Source: Endomychus coccineus (Eukaryota > Arthropoda > Insecta > Coleoptera > Endomychidae). Taken from it: a stretch of 64,000 nucleotides of DNA. Location of the stretch: positions 116,664,703 through 116,728,702 of the forward strand of contig OY294070.1 in assembly GCA_958510875.1 (NCBI GenBank), in the 5' to 3' direction. The position numbers and the translations under genes are program-made. Under the pieces are notes generated by a model that was not told where the DNA came from, searched no databases, and worked only from the letters and a program-made list of their open reading frames with translations. Of this stretch, positions 11,945 through 23,365 are shown in pieces. Position 1 is the stretch's first letter; every line of letters begins with the position of its first letter.

Positions 11945-12450
11945 TATTCGCATAATAACCAATAATTATTGTTTATTGTACGGCCTTCGTTCTAACTTAA
12001 CCTAACCTAACCTGACGTTGTTGATATAAAATTCAAAAATTCTAGTCGCGCTAATAATAACACTCATAATAACCAATAATGATTGTTCATTGTACCTCCT
12101 TTGTTTCTAACCTTACCTAACTTTACATAATCTAACCTAACTTTGTTGATATAGAATTCAAATATTGTGATCGCGCTAATCTTAACACTCTCATAATAAT
12201 TAATATTAACTGTTTATTGTACCCCCTTTGTTTATAACCTAACCTAACCTAACCTAACCTACTAACCTAACTTTGTTGATATAAAATTCAAATATTGTAA
12301 CCGCGTTAATCTTAACACTCTCATAATAACCAATAATGATTGCTTATTGTACCTCCTTTGTTTCTAACCTAACCTAACTTAACCTATCTACTAACCTAAC
12401 TTTGTTGATATATAATGCAAATATTGTAATCGCGCTAATCTTAACACTCT
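11945..12450. repeat. Tandem satellite of about 127 bp with CCTAA tracts
   Basis: The segment TTGATATA...ATTCAAATATTGT...CGCGCTAAT...AACACTC...CATAATAACCAATAAT...TTTGTTTCTAACC recurs about four times. Anchor positions of the TTGATA motif are 12021, 12146, 12276 and 12405, so the periods are 125, 130 and 129. Each unit carries 2-5 copies of CCTAA, the complement of the insect telomere motif TTAGG; the longest run is around 12240-12262. No protein is encoded. Confidence 0.85.
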
Positions 12451-12523
12451 CATTTCTAAGAATACTTTGAGAATTATATTGCAGCCCGCGACTCAATTTA
12501 CGTAGTATGATTTCATCAGTAGG

Positions 12524-12598
12524 ACTGAATTTACGTAGGAATATGGAAATCGGACTGAATTTACGTAGGAATATGGAAATCGGACTGAATTTACGTTT
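12524..12598. repeat. 30-bp tandem repeat, about 2.5 copies
   Basis: The unit ACTGAATTTACGTAGGAATA plus TGGAAATCGG is repeated exactly twice and then partially. It follows directly on the satellite region. Confidence 0.85.
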
Positions 12599-12773
12599 TC
12601 CGACCACAGGACCCCTCTCGCAGGGCTCGAAAATACAAAACATACATTGCCAATTGCATCAAACAATTCAATCATTTGCAAGATATATTTTCGGTATCTA
12701 CTACGAGTGAAGGAAGTTGTGATTTGTAGATTAAAATTCATTGTCAAAAAACAATCATTATCATATTCGCTCT

Positions 12774-13921
12774 TAGTCCAGGCTGTGAACCGGGATTTTA
12801 GCTATAATAAAAAAAAACATGTAGGTTCGAATTAAACATTTTTTTTTGCATTAGCTTCAGGAGGTTCTCAGGATTATTCATACACCTTAAAACCTCTTGG
12901 GAACCCCAACCCCACCCATTGGGGCGAAAATGGCCCGAAATCTCATGAATTGTATTTTCTACAAAAAAATCGTATTTTGGCATTTCGAGTGCACCTAAGG
13001 TTTTTTTGGGTCGCTGAACACGAATCCGTAGTCAGATTTACTTGGAATCCATCGTAGGGGTGGTCGAATCGACAAAATTGGGCAATTTTGCACCCTTAAT
13101 ATGTTACTTAGCAGTGTATGTGTTTCAGGCATTTCGAATGCACCAAGGGGGTTTTTTGGGTCGCTGAATACGATTCCGAAGCCAGATTCACTAGAATATA
13201 ATATATTTTTTCATTCTTAACCTTTTTTTTCCATACAATTATTTACAATACTCAATATCCGTCATCAGAATCATCATTTTCAAGAATTGGCTCGCCTCTA
13301 TTATTGATACCACGTTGATCTCCATCTTCATCTTCATCTTTGCAGTTGGTAAAAACTATATTATCGTATAATTGTGTACCATCATCTGGCAGACGTCTCG
13401 GTGTCAACATTGGCACAAGTAGAACCTTTGCAATGAGTACAGTTCACTGTACATCGTACGCCATTCTTTCGGCAGCCGCATGATCTACCACATCCTTTTT
13501 TACATCCACACGAAATTATATTTAATATTTGTTCTGGTGCTGGTACCTCTGTCCCAAAAAAAACCTTGGTGCATTCGAAATATCAAAAAGACGTAAATTG
13601 CAAAATAACGTATAAGTGGTGCGATTTGATCACCCCTACGATGGATTGCAATCAAATCTGGCTACGGATTCGTATTCGACGACCCAAAAAACCTCCTAGG
13701 TGCACTCCAAATGCAAAAATACCTTTTTTTTTTAGAAAATACAATTGAAGACTTGATAATTTCGGGTCATATTCGGCCCCAATGAGTGGGGTTGGGGTTC
13801 CCAAGAGGTTTTAAGGTGTATGAAAGATCCTGAGAACCTCTTAAAGCTAATGCAACAAAAATTTTTTGATTTGAACCTACAGGTTTTTTTATTTTTATTT
13901 TTCGATTCATACCCTGGACTA
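12774..13921. mobile_element. Foldback element with arms of about 300 bp
   Basis: The left arm 12774-13072 begins TAGTCCAGG. The right arm 13620-13921 ends CCTGGACTA and matches in reverse complement with moderate divergence. Shared blocks include GGTTCTCAGGAT, AACCCCACCCA/TGGGGTTGGGG and ATCCATCGTAGGGGTG. Part of the left arm (12976-13050, starting GGCATTTCGA) is duplicated again at 13131-13200. The centre carries a minus-strand cysteine-rich coding remnant. A TA target is possible at both ends but not certain. Confidence 0.75.
13252..13562 (-). pseudogene. Cysteine-rich CXC (TSO1/tesmin-like) protein tail
   Basis: On the minus strand the frame reads a cluster of cysteines spaced CxCxxxCxxxCxCxxxGxxCxxxCxxCxxxxC (begins SCGCKKGCGRSC). 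It is followed after one frameshift by an acidic tail ending in DDSDDGY and a stop at 13254-13252. CXC repeats bind DNA in TSO1/tesmin proteins, and similar clusters sit at the C-terminus of some transposon-encoded proteins. It lies wholly between the arms of the foldback element, so it is probably the last exon of the parent element's protein or captured sequence. No start or N-terminal part is present. Confidence 0.55.
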
Positions 13922-14593
13922 TCTGCTACGTTAACGTTGACCCAAATTACAATATGTGTGACATTGCTCCGTCTTCTTTTAATAGAGTCACCGCGTGTAT
14001 ATCAAACACAATACGAATTTCTAATGTAAACCAATTTGTCGAAAGAAAACTTCGTTATGTACACATTCTGCGCATTAATTTACAAAATCCCAGCTCTCCG
14101 AAATAAGCATTAAATAATTACAGTTTAAAACAATGCATATACGTTTTTGAATGTCTCTGATGTTATTATTTGTTTCCTCTTTATCAATCTAGAAGCACTT
14201 AACTCTATATAATTTTGGCATGCGTGAGAATATCCAGTGCCCGCTACGCCACTAGATATACAAATTTAAATTGCCTGATCTGCATCTGTCTTAATTCTAC
14301 ATATCGAAGAGGAAGTAAAGTAGGTACCTTTCAAACTGTAACGAGTCTGGAGATAATAACGATGAAATACTGTTTTCTGCAAGTCATATGCCTTACGGAA
14401 CACATATACCGAATCGATGTTATTAAATTAAAACTACTCATGTTGCGCAAAGCAGGTGCAACCTTATTATATTCTTGTCTATTATTAGCATTCAATTAAA
14501 AGGAATCTCAGGTGATTATAAAAAGGTAACATGCCATACTGTTTGTTTTCATTAAATTAATGGACATACATTTTATTAATGTGATGGTTTTAA
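13922..14593. other. Spacer, nothing recognised
   Basis: The 94-codon plus frame at 14215-14499 has no recognisable motif and no supporting context. Confidence 0.4.
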
Positions 14594-14900
14594 TATAGAT
14601 AGATAGATAGATAGATCATTTTATTATGTTATGTACATAATATGTTTACACTCGTCATAAAATATAAATGAGGTTACAATATTAAATTTAAAAAAATCTT
14701 CTGTGGAATAAAATATATTATTTAAAAGAATATTTTCAACTGATTTCTGGAATTATTTCAATGGTAATTCTCTAATGGGTTCGGCAATTCATCTAAATAT
14801 TGAAATGCTAGAAATTTTGAACCATTTTGAGATTTTTTGAGTCTAAGAAAATCTGTTCGAATATTCTCTTATTACGAGTATTGTAATCATGGAAATCACT
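14594..14900 (-). pseudogene. 3' end of a CR1/L2-like non-LTR element with microsatellite tail
   Basis: On the minus strand a broken frame contains HDYNTRNKR and then FQYLDELPN, the usual C-terminal blocks of CR1/RTE-type reverse transcriptases. The element then ends in a run of CTAT units (14594-14616, ATAG on the plus strand). A short tandem repeat at the 3' end is common in CR1/L2-like elements. Stops and frameshifts are frequent, and nothing upstream is recognisable. Confidence 0.5.
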
Positions 14901-15557
14901 CAGTCGTGGAGTACTTATCTCTGCAATTATGTGCATACTTAAAACATTCATATATACAGATTTGGGAATGTTAATATACCTAATCTCTTGAATGGTTTTC
15001 TACAGCAGTCCCTATAATAGTCCAGTTTCTCTGTAGTTTTTAGGGTTCAAATTTTTACGTTCCTCAATGTTGGCCAATCGTTGTGTTTTCGGGCTCACCG
15101 ATCACGAATTAGAGGTTAATAGAATTTGAGGGGCCTAATATAGGGCCCAAAAAGTACGATTTTCGAGCAAAATCAAACGTTGGTTCAATTGTCAATTATA
15201 AGATGACTGTTTGTCGTATCAACTGATGCTCAACATGCATGATAGTATTTTACGTGTTCTTTAATATGAGCTTTCCATTTGTTTGATATTTGCAAAGGGT
15301 GCGCTGCAATCACTGTTTCCGTAAAAACGTAATTTTGAAGAATCAACCTTTTGACTCAAAACATAAACAAAACAAAAGATATTGACGGTTTCCACCTATG
15401 AACCGAAATTCAACCACTTTGGTTCATATGGACCGATTTGAAAATAAGGAACTGCGAAAAATGAGAAAAATTTCCAAGTCAGAAAGTCCGGATCGGGAGA
15501 ATAAATTCATAGTTGAATAGCTGAAACATTCACGCAAATTTTGATGCGTCATCACGA
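14901..15557. other. Spacer, nothing recognised
   Basis: No long frame, repeat pair or motif recognised. Confidence 0.4.
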
Positions 15558-16620
15558 GAAAACTCATGCTAAGTCCTTTGGGCTAGAGCTAGCTAGTATA
15601 GCTGAGAAGATTATGAAAGGGCAAAACAAAAAAATGCCTACTGATGCAGTGTTCCTAGATATAGTCAAAGCCTTTGACAAGGTATGGCACGCTGAACTGA
15701 TAGATAAGATGTACATATAAAACTTACCAATAGCCTACCTGAACCTTATAGATTCGTACCTCACGTTGCGCAGTTTGAAAACGAGAGTGAACGATATCAC
15801 GTCGGTAGAAGGACAAGCAAAGGCAGGTGTACTGCAGGGCCGATCCTAGGACCGGTACTCTATAACTTGTATACTGCAGATATACCTAAGACAATATGAG
15901 TAGACTTCGCGCAATATGTAGACGACATAGGCGCCTTGTACCAACACATCTGAATAAAATGCGTACTAGCGAGGCTTCAAAGATACATCACCCACTTCGA
16001 AGAGTGGTTCAACAAATAGCGAATAGAAGTGAACTCCACAAAAAACCGATCGATAATGTTTTCAACGAGAGACATTAATCACAAACTGACGAAAAATATT
16101 GAGATGAACAAGAAAAGGATACCTGGAGTGAAAGAAGTGAAGTACTTGGGAGTAACGCTAGACAGGAAGCTAACTTTCATTCCCCACCTGAGGAACATGA
16201 AGAAAAGGGCGAATCAGATGAAGGGGCACCTATATCCGCTTCTCAACAGGAAAATCAAACTAAGTACCAAAAGAAAATCGAAGATCTATACTTCTATGAT
16301 AAGACCGACAATAACATACGCCGCCGAAATATGGTTACAAGCATCACCCGCGCAACTAAAGAATTTGCAAATAATACAGAATAAGGTAATCAGATCCAGT
16401 CTAGATGCACCGTATTACGTAACAAACGACCCGCTTCATAGGGATACAGGAATACATAAAATTGAGGAGAGAAGTCGGAAACATGTGACAAACACATACG
16501 AAGAGATGGAAACCCAACGAAATCCCACAATCAGAGGCGCAGCGGCATATGGCCCGCTGTTGGAGCCAAAGTCAAAGTACAAGTAGCCAAGAACGGCCCT
16601 TGTACTTATCTCCCAAAATG
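15558..16620 (+). pseudogene. Jockey-like non-LTR reverse transcriptase fragment
   Basis: Palm motifs appear in order across frames: VFLDIVKAFDKVWH (about 15640), a GVLQGPILGPVLYN-like block around 15830 and an FAQYVDDIGALY block at about 15905, whose YVDD carries the catalytic aspartates. A 185-residue open frame (16029-16586) then covers the thumb and C-terminal region (VKYLGVTLDRKLTF, then RPTITYAAEIWLQ). At least two frameshifts and two stops lie in the first 470 bp. It ends shortly before an A-rich stretch near 16620-16665. The endonuclease and ORF1 are absent, the usual 5' truncation. Confidence 0.85.
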
Positions 16621-16665
16621 AGCAATAAAGAAGAAATAAACCAAAATAATAAACATAATAACGTT

Positions 16666-17295
16666 TGATAAAAAAGCAGCTGAAAACGAGCACGGCCCCC
16701 GAATTCACTAAAGCAAATTCTTCGGACCATTTTTAAGGTGATGCATATATTTTCATCAACATTGGTCGTCACCAGCTATCCGTAATCTTCTGAAAATGAT
16801 CCATTTCCAAACCTTGTGAAGGTAGAGATGATGAGTAATTATTTCTACCGAATCATCCCAATTGTGCTAATATCTTTCCGGCTGATTATAAAAATATTGA
16901 ATTATGTAGAATCAATGTTGGTTGGTGTAATATCTATTATGGTTGGTGCTTTAAGTGAAATGTCATTAAAAATTAAAATCGCACTTGGGATTTGTATAGG
17001 GATGGCATTCAGAAAGAGCCACTTGGGACTGTCCAGGGCATTTGTGATGTGTGTGTTCACCGTCTTTTATTCGGGGCCACGCCATCAAGGCCGACAATTC
17101 ACACCGTACGTGAAAATGTCAGATTAAGATTTATAGTGTTAACCTCTCGAACATTTACTTTGTGGAAATATCAAAGGATATGCTTGATTTTCAACTTAAT
17201 TCAATGTGAGGAGATTAGAAATATATGAGTTGCATTCATTGTGATGTAAAGCTTATCCTATACCTAGGTCGGAATGTAATGCACAGATTAGAAAT
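16666..17295. other. Spacer with unassigned frames
   Basis: The overlapping plus frames at 16816-17127 and 16992-17228 contain no domain I can name. They may be the start of the decayed mariner-like remnant that follows, but this is unsupported. Confidence 0.3.
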
Positions 17296-17449
17296 TTGTT
17301 GAAAACTATGGTTTTAGAATATATTAGATCGCTGAATATCGAAGTAGGAAATATTGAGCCATTTTATTATACTCTTCGCAGACAATGTCCGATGAGTATA
17401 TTGCATTTACTCAAGTTATTTCTAAAATCGTTAAAAAAAGTCCTAGACC

Positions 17450-17800
17450 AAAAATTCTTTCACCATAGTATTATTCATAAAATTCTAAGGAACTTAAAAA
17501 ATCCGTATGTTTGGATGCTCGCCACAAATTGCTTTTCTACACGATCATTCAAAAACGAAAGGTCCTATCATATTAAAGTTTTGAGAATAAGTTATAGAAC
17601 GCGACAGAGAATATTTTTGGCCAACTAAGTCACCTGATTCAACTCCCATGAATTTTTTTGTGATGTTATCTTAAACACAAAGTTTATAAGAAGAGGCCTT
17701 TCACTAAAATCCAACAATTACGAAATACCATTCGGCAGTGTTGCAGGTACATTAAACCTGAATTTAAAAAAACATATTATTTGTATTGAGCGTGAAGGGC
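17450..17800 (+). pseudogene. Decayed mariner-like transposase C-terminal remnant
   Basis: Near 17460 a short HHSIIHKILRNL stretch resembles the second helix-turn-helix of mariner transposases. Near 17610 the frame reads FWPTKSPDSTPMNFF, close to the SPDLxPxDFF block holding the last catalytic acidic residue of IS630/mariner enzymes. Stops interrupt every frame. Assignment rests on these two short blocks only. Confidence 0.4.
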
Positions 17801-17829
17801 ACCATACTGAAATGTAATTTGAATTGTGT

Positions 17830-18632
17830 AGTTTTTCTTTACCGATTATTCAATTGTTTATAATAATTTTCAGTGTTCAGTTTTGGAAGTTAAATGAATT
17901 AAATGATATTCCTACTTTTGAGGTGATTTTAGTAGTATAGTGATTAACAATGTGACAGCTAACTTGCAATTTATTTGCCATGGCCAACTTGCTATTTTAA
18001 CAGTTTACTATTTACAAGATTGAAACAAAGCCTCCTTCTGACAGTTTCCCCATATCTTACATGGATTTAATATTTTAAAAGATTATATACACGTGTCTTT
18101 TCAAAAGAACGATAAAATTATTGAAACTTTTTTCCTAATTCGATTTAGAAATGCCACTTTCCGCCTCTTTCTGTAACAAATGTCAAATTTGACAGCTAAC
18201 TATGATCGCTTAGCCACAACTGTTGATGTCATTTTCGTTCTAATTTGAACCTAAAATTGTTCTCGATATCAAATTTGAACCAAAGCAATTTAAAAGGAAT
18301 TCCATATGCTGCGGACTTTAATGGTGACATTGTATATACTAAATTATAACCGTTATTACGATGTTTGTGGAAAATTCTGAATATTCCTAAAAATGCATAC
18401 ATCTGAAGATCTCGGATATTCACCACATGAGCTGGTGTAAATGAGGATCTTCGGAATGACCGGAAGTGCTACGCCACTGACGATATCACAAATCGATTCT
18501 TTTTGACTCATATATCATCCCAAATTTTCAGGATGTGAACGTCGGAAGCTTTCAATGAACGAGTTACGTCATAAACTCTGTATATCGGTAAAACAGGTGA
18601 ATCATTTGTAGTTTGATAGGAATATTCATATA
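17830..18632. other. Spacer, nothing recognised
   Basis: AT-rich, with no motif or repeat partner seen within the window. Confidence 0.4.
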
Positions 18633-18828
18633 TAATACCACAAGAGCTTCAAAATTATCGGGTATTTCCCGATAGGTTCGTTGCAAATAAATGAAGGAGT
18701 CAAGTTTTTCAGGTTAAAAATCACGAGCGCGAAGCGCGAGTGATTTTTCCTGAAAAACTTGACGACTTTATTTGTTTGCAGGGAACCTTGAGGGAAATGC
18801 CAGATAATTTTGAAGCTCGTGTGGTATT
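18633..18828. repeat. Near-perfect palindromic element
   Basis: The left arm starts AATACCACAAGAGCTTC and the right arm ends GAAGCTCGTGTGGTATT. The arms of about 95 bp meet at a GC-rich centre AGCGCGAAGCGCGAG. The outer parts carry a few mismatches while the inner 30 bases each side are almost identical. It could form a long hairpin; probably a palindromic MITE. Confidence 0.8.
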
Positions 18829-18863
18829 CGGGGGATTATTTTTCCGTCCCAAATGAACATTTC

Positions 18864-18989
18864 CTTTGACTTTTTTATCGATGGTGGACAGAATTCAACC
18901 TGTCAGTTTGAAGTGTGGTTAATTTGCTTTGACTTTTTTATCGATGGTGGACAGAATTCAACCTGTCAGTTTGAAGTGTGGTTAATTTG
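18864..18989. repeat. 63-bp tandem duplication
   Basis: The unit beginning CTTTGACTTTTTTATCGATG at 18864 is repeated without visible change at 18927-18989. Identical copies suggest a recent duplication. Confidence 0.9.
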
Positions 18990-19740
18990 ACTGGATCATG
19001 TTTTGTTTTTTATATATAGCAACTACCAGAGAAAATTTTCAAAAAATTATCAGTATAATTCCATGTAGGTTGTACCACGTGACGTCGAATGGTGCAATTC
19101 TATTGGTCGATATTTGGGTCGGAAAAATAATCCAAGTTATTCTATTTAAACACGAAAACTTATTCTGCAGACCATCTTTCAGAATCACACAGTAGAGCTT
19201 TTTTCCGATGGAAAATTTACAAGATATGAAATTCAACTAGTGAAGGTAGAAAACTCAATATTAGAACCAATGGAAATCCTTTCTAATAATCTATTAACAG
19301 TGGCGGCTCCTCGAAGGAGGCTAAGGAGGCTCAGCCTCCTCACCAATTCATCTTAATGATCATTCTCCATTTTATTTCCTGTTTCTCTGATAATTCTTTA
19401 AATTTTACAATTAATTCCCCGTTCTCAGTAGTTATTTTAAATCTGGCAACAGTGGCCAGAGGCTAGATCCTCAAACGCTAAATACGTGTGGTCAACACAG
19501 TTGCCGTTTTTCCAACCAGTTCAATTGCCAAATAGGGTAAAACAGCGAATATGGCAACACTCTATGTAGGCTTGCTTCTCGTACGAACTTGGTCGGTCGT
19601 ATGAAATACGATACTTGCGACAGCGACACGTGCTCCGTCAGTTATTGTTTTTGTTTCGCCACGCGATGTAAGGTTAAGTTATAATTTATCTGTTCGGTGA
19701 GTTATTAACAAAGAGTTCTTTGGTTATTAAACGTTAAAAT

Positions 19741-20124
19741 GAGTAGTGATTTAGTTGCTGAGATCTTAGAAAATCCATTTAGTGGATTAACATATGACAG
19801 AAAAGTGTTTTTAGGAATAAACGGCCTTTACCGGATTTGAAAGGATTAGTGATGACAGGTATGTTTCAAAATCGATCATTTGATACTGATAATTATAAAA
19901 CATATTTATGGTTAACGGGATCTGAGGTACACAATAAATTATATTGCTGGTATTGCTTGCTATTTACATCTGATACAACTTCATGTTGGGGGCACTCGGG
20001 TTATGATTTAGCTCGTGGTATAGAAAGACATGAAAAATCGCAGGAGCATATTACATCGAGTATTAAGTTTAAATTAACCGGTAAACAGAATATTGTTAAA
20101 GGAGGAAAACATATAATTTGGTAG
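19741..20124 (+). pseudogene. hAT transposase N-terminal part with TTF zinc finger
   Basis: A Met at 19741 starts a short frame (MSSDLVAEILENPFSG). It shifts frame near 19830 into a segment with the TTF/BED-type finger pattern: W, then YCWYCLLF, a W/G-rich loop and HEKSQEH. The finger binds DNA in TTF-type hAT transposases. The frame stops at 20124 and the DDE core that should follow is missing. Confidence 0.75.
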
Positions 20125-20144
20125 ACAAGAAACTACATTATAAA

Positions 20145-20706
20145 CAACTTTTTTTATGAAATTTTAGATACTATTAAAGGTCAAATTGAGATTCGATTTT
20201 CCGATTTACATGAATTGAAGTTTTTCGAATTGACGAATAGAAGATTTTTCGAATCTTTTTCAAAAGTGTTTCCCAATACACTTTCAGATAACGTAGTTCT
20301 AAAATATAAATTTTTTGATAAAATAGCACTGCACAATGAATTATGCGTTGTATACTCGGATAAAGATATTTTAGGCCAGTACGACATTCACGCCGATATG
20401 ATAAAATATATGATAGACGATGATTTGCACCAAGTTTTACCTCAGTTTCATGAACTACTTTGTTTCGACAGTCACCATTCCTGTCACGTCGGCATCGGTG
20501 GAGAGATCATTTTCTACTCTCAAACGAATTAAAACTTACATGCAAAATACAATGGGCCAAAATCGTTTATACAATGTTAGTTTGATATCTATTAAAAAAG
20601 ATTCAGTAGAACACTTAAAACAAAATGATACATTTTATGATAATATTATTGATCATTTTTCGCAAACTAAAGACCGTAGAATTCCGTTAATATATAAAAA
20701 AAGTTA
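20145..20706 (+). pseudogene. hAT transposase C-terminal dimerisation part
   Basis: Frames 20215-20532 and 20420-20707 overlap and together form the hAT C-terminal region. Near 20470 a frameshift is needed to pass into the conserved TIPVTSASVERSFSTLKRIK block, the hAT dimerisation motif. The tail RRIPLIYKKS ends at a stop near 20706. The RNase H-like insertion domain expected before this part is absent, so the copy cannot encode an active enzyme. Confidence 0.8.
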
Positions 20707-20984
20707 ATAAAAATTATTAAGAAAAACAAAATATGAAAAATTTCAAAAAAAAAAATATATCAAAAATCCAAAGAAAAAAAAACGAATAAAAATTGTTTGC
20801 CAAGAGAAACTCTACACCTCCACGTTGGTTCTTGCTTGGCAACAGTTAATTTTGTCACTGAAGTAGCTGGTACAGTCGCTGTGCAAAGGTTAAATTAATT
20901 GGCTGAATAGAGTATATTTTTACAAAAACGTTTCATGTGCAGTTTCCTCACTTAAAAAGTTCACGAGCCGCCACTGTCTATCAA

Positions 20985-21639
20985 TAAACATAGTGACAAA
21001 ACTGAGTAATCGAAGTTTCATTTGTTTCAAATGGAGTATCACAAAGTAACGGAAAGAAATTACTGATTGCTTAGGATATTTAGAAATAGTTTTACCGAAC
21101 GCGTAAGTATGTAAGTTCGCTAATGCAGATCTTACAACTTTTATGTTAAAATATTTATGTGGAAGATATGTAATTATAGTAGAATGCATAATTACACGAT
21201 GCATCTTCACACTTGCAAATTGCATTCATTTTCTTAACTAACAAAAGGAATATTTAAAGAAATAATTGATAGCCATTAAAGATTATAATAATTTGCCATG
21301 CTTTAACTCATTTCCTGCAAGAACAATTCGTGCTTTTCCATTATTTCAAAAGCATATAATTCCATTTACCACATAGCATACCTACATATAAGCACCAGTT
21401 TACTGCGTTACTGGCACCTTGTTTGGCACTTAAAGTCTCAAACTCATTCATCAAAATTACAACAATAAAGTTTTAAGACTTTTTAAATGAATTGCTTGCA
21501 GCGAAGGGAATATAATGTCAATAATTAACGATTGAATATGAGTATAATAATTGAAGGAGTATACCACCTTCATTGCACGATAGGCAACTATTCATTAAAT
21601 TCAATATTATATGTAAATTCATGGGAAATGTATCACATT
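20985..21639. other. Spacer, nothing recognised
   Basis: AT-rich, with no coding motif. The minus frame 20920-21225 overlaps the hAT end and has no recognisable domain. Confidence 0.4.
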
Positions 21640-21905
21640 GACACTATGGTTTCGTCTCCACGGACGTTTTGGTTTCACGACCATCATCAGAAGACGTTTG
21701 AATACTAATTCACATCAAAACCACGGGATTCATCAAACTAATTGTACTTACCACTGAGCTTATTCATCGCATTAATTTCAATTAAAAATGTCTACGTCAT
21801 AATATCGAACGGAACACAAATAATTGAAATTGTAACACATTAATTTGGAAAATAAAGAATATGTATTTACAGATTAATGTGTTACAATCTCAATTATTTG
21901 TGTTT
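21640..21905 (-). repeat. Penelope-like end repeat, copy 1, with hammerhead-like motif
   Basis: On the minus strand this segment holds ACACATTAAT, a GTGTTCCGTTCG block, ACAATTAGT and then CTTCTGATGATGGTCGTG (CTGATGA complement at 21684-21690). The same blocks in the same order occur at 47140-47335. CTGATGA followed by a short hairpin is the start of the hammerhead-like motif seen in Penelope-like elements. A local inverted repeat (AATTATTTGTGT with its complement, 21816-21901) flanks it. Confidence 0.5.
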
Positions 21906-22049
21906 CTTCCACTGTTAACCATGATATAGTTTGTCATATAACACTACTTAGTCGTGTAAAGCTCAAATATTGTACACTGGAGCTGCTCGAAGAAAATTGG
22001 CAAATGATTTATGAAACCACAGATCCCAATATGCTTACAACCACTTCAT

Positions 22050-23246
22050 CCAAAGATTAACAACAATCTCTAAATCAATCTCCACAAAAACCATATCAAG
22101 AAGGAAACTAATAAACACTGTATCACTCCAGAAATCAAGAAAGCAAGCTTATTGAAACGTATGTTGTATGAGCAAACATGTAGTGCAAAAGTTTCAATTG
22201 ATACATATAAAGCATTTTCTAGGAACATTAAAAGACAATTATATTACTAAAGCGCAAATTAAAAATAAGGCAATTCTGAAATTTTTGATACTTGCATTTG
22301 CGAAACAACTAAATCAAAAAATAAGTTGATATCAAATTTTCAAAATAATTACAGCGCTGAAAGTATACTGAGTGAAGCAAACAACTATTTCCTTAGTCAA
22401 TGCCGTGACCTCATACATACAATTGAACCATCAAACTTGAGTGGTATAAATAAGAATCAAAAAAATATGTTTTTGAATCCTACTGATTCACAAAAAGTCA
22501 CAGAAGAAATAAATGACCTTAAAAACACAAACTGTATTGGGGATGACTCCATAAACAATAAACAGATTAAGTATGTGGTAAATCAGATGAAAGATGAATT
22601 AGAACACATTATTATCTTGTTTATCACCGGCATTTATCCAGCAGACTACAAACTGATGAAATTAGAGCTATACATAATAGAGGCGGAAAAACTGAACTTT
22701 CAAATTATCGACCTATTGCCTTATTATCGAATATAAAGGAAATAGTAGAAAACATTATATATAAAAGATTAATGTATTCAGACATCATGTCTAATGCACA
22801 ACATGGATTTAGAAGTAGCAAATCAACAATCACCGCCACTTACCATTGAATTGAATGAAGGCAAAATAACTCAACTGATGTGCCTAGATTTGTCGAAAGC
22901 CTTTGATAGCGTTGATCATAGAATCATGTTGATGAAATTAGAACAAATGGGTGTTAGAGACATAGCACTCACATTATTCGAACGGTATTTTTCAAATAGA
23001 AGTAGAATATTTTAATATGATATCAACGGTCAAACAATCAAATCGTCAACATGTACAGTGACAAAAGGAGTTCCGCAAGGATCAGTCTTAGTTACACTTT
23101 TATACATTGTATACACAAACGACCTACCCGCATGTTTAGAGGAATTCATCAACATGTTTGCAGATGACATATCTTCTGTCACACAAAAGAACACTGAAAG
23201 TGATATGCAAATTACCTCAAATGATAAAATGGTGTACTATAAATAA
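22050..23246 (+). pseudogene. CR1-like non-LTR reverse transcriptase, broken
   Basis: A linker region (from about 22060) leads to the RT fingers and palm spread over three frames: NYRPIALLSNI near 22695, AQHGFRSSKST at 22798, MCLDLSKAFDSVDH at about 22880, then GVPQGSVLVTLLY at 23066 and FADDISSVTQ at 23160. The FADD block keeps both catalytic aspartates. Frame changes occur near 22700 and 22840, with a stop near 23013. It ends abruptly at about 23250, beside a GIY-YIG fragment of another element type. Confidence 0.8.
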
Positions 23247-23365
23247 TCTGAACTTGAATAGAAAAAAAATTTAATCAATAAGATCTCTATATTACTCACA
23301 TAACAACTCGGGAATAGGATCTTCATATTCAGAAAATCACCAGTTCCTCAAAAACCAGAATAAAA

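Larger units (their letters stand above)
19298..20976 (+). mobile_element. hAT transposon, internally deleted, with 8-bp target duplication
   Basis: The left terminus CAGTGGCGGCTCCTCG pairs with the right terminus CACGAGCCGCCACTG. Flanks are TCTATTAA on the left (19290-19297) and TCTATCAA on the right (20977-20984), an 8-bp duplication with one mismatch, as expected for hAT. Inside are the first and last parts of a TTF-finger hAT transposase without its middle. The 1.68-kb length against more than 2.5 kb for a full element fits an internal deletion. Confidence 0.85.

Noticed and set aside
12240..12262. A true chromosome end
   Set aside because: The CCTAA tracts are short, sit inside a longer satellite unit and have tens of kilobases of other sequence on both sides.
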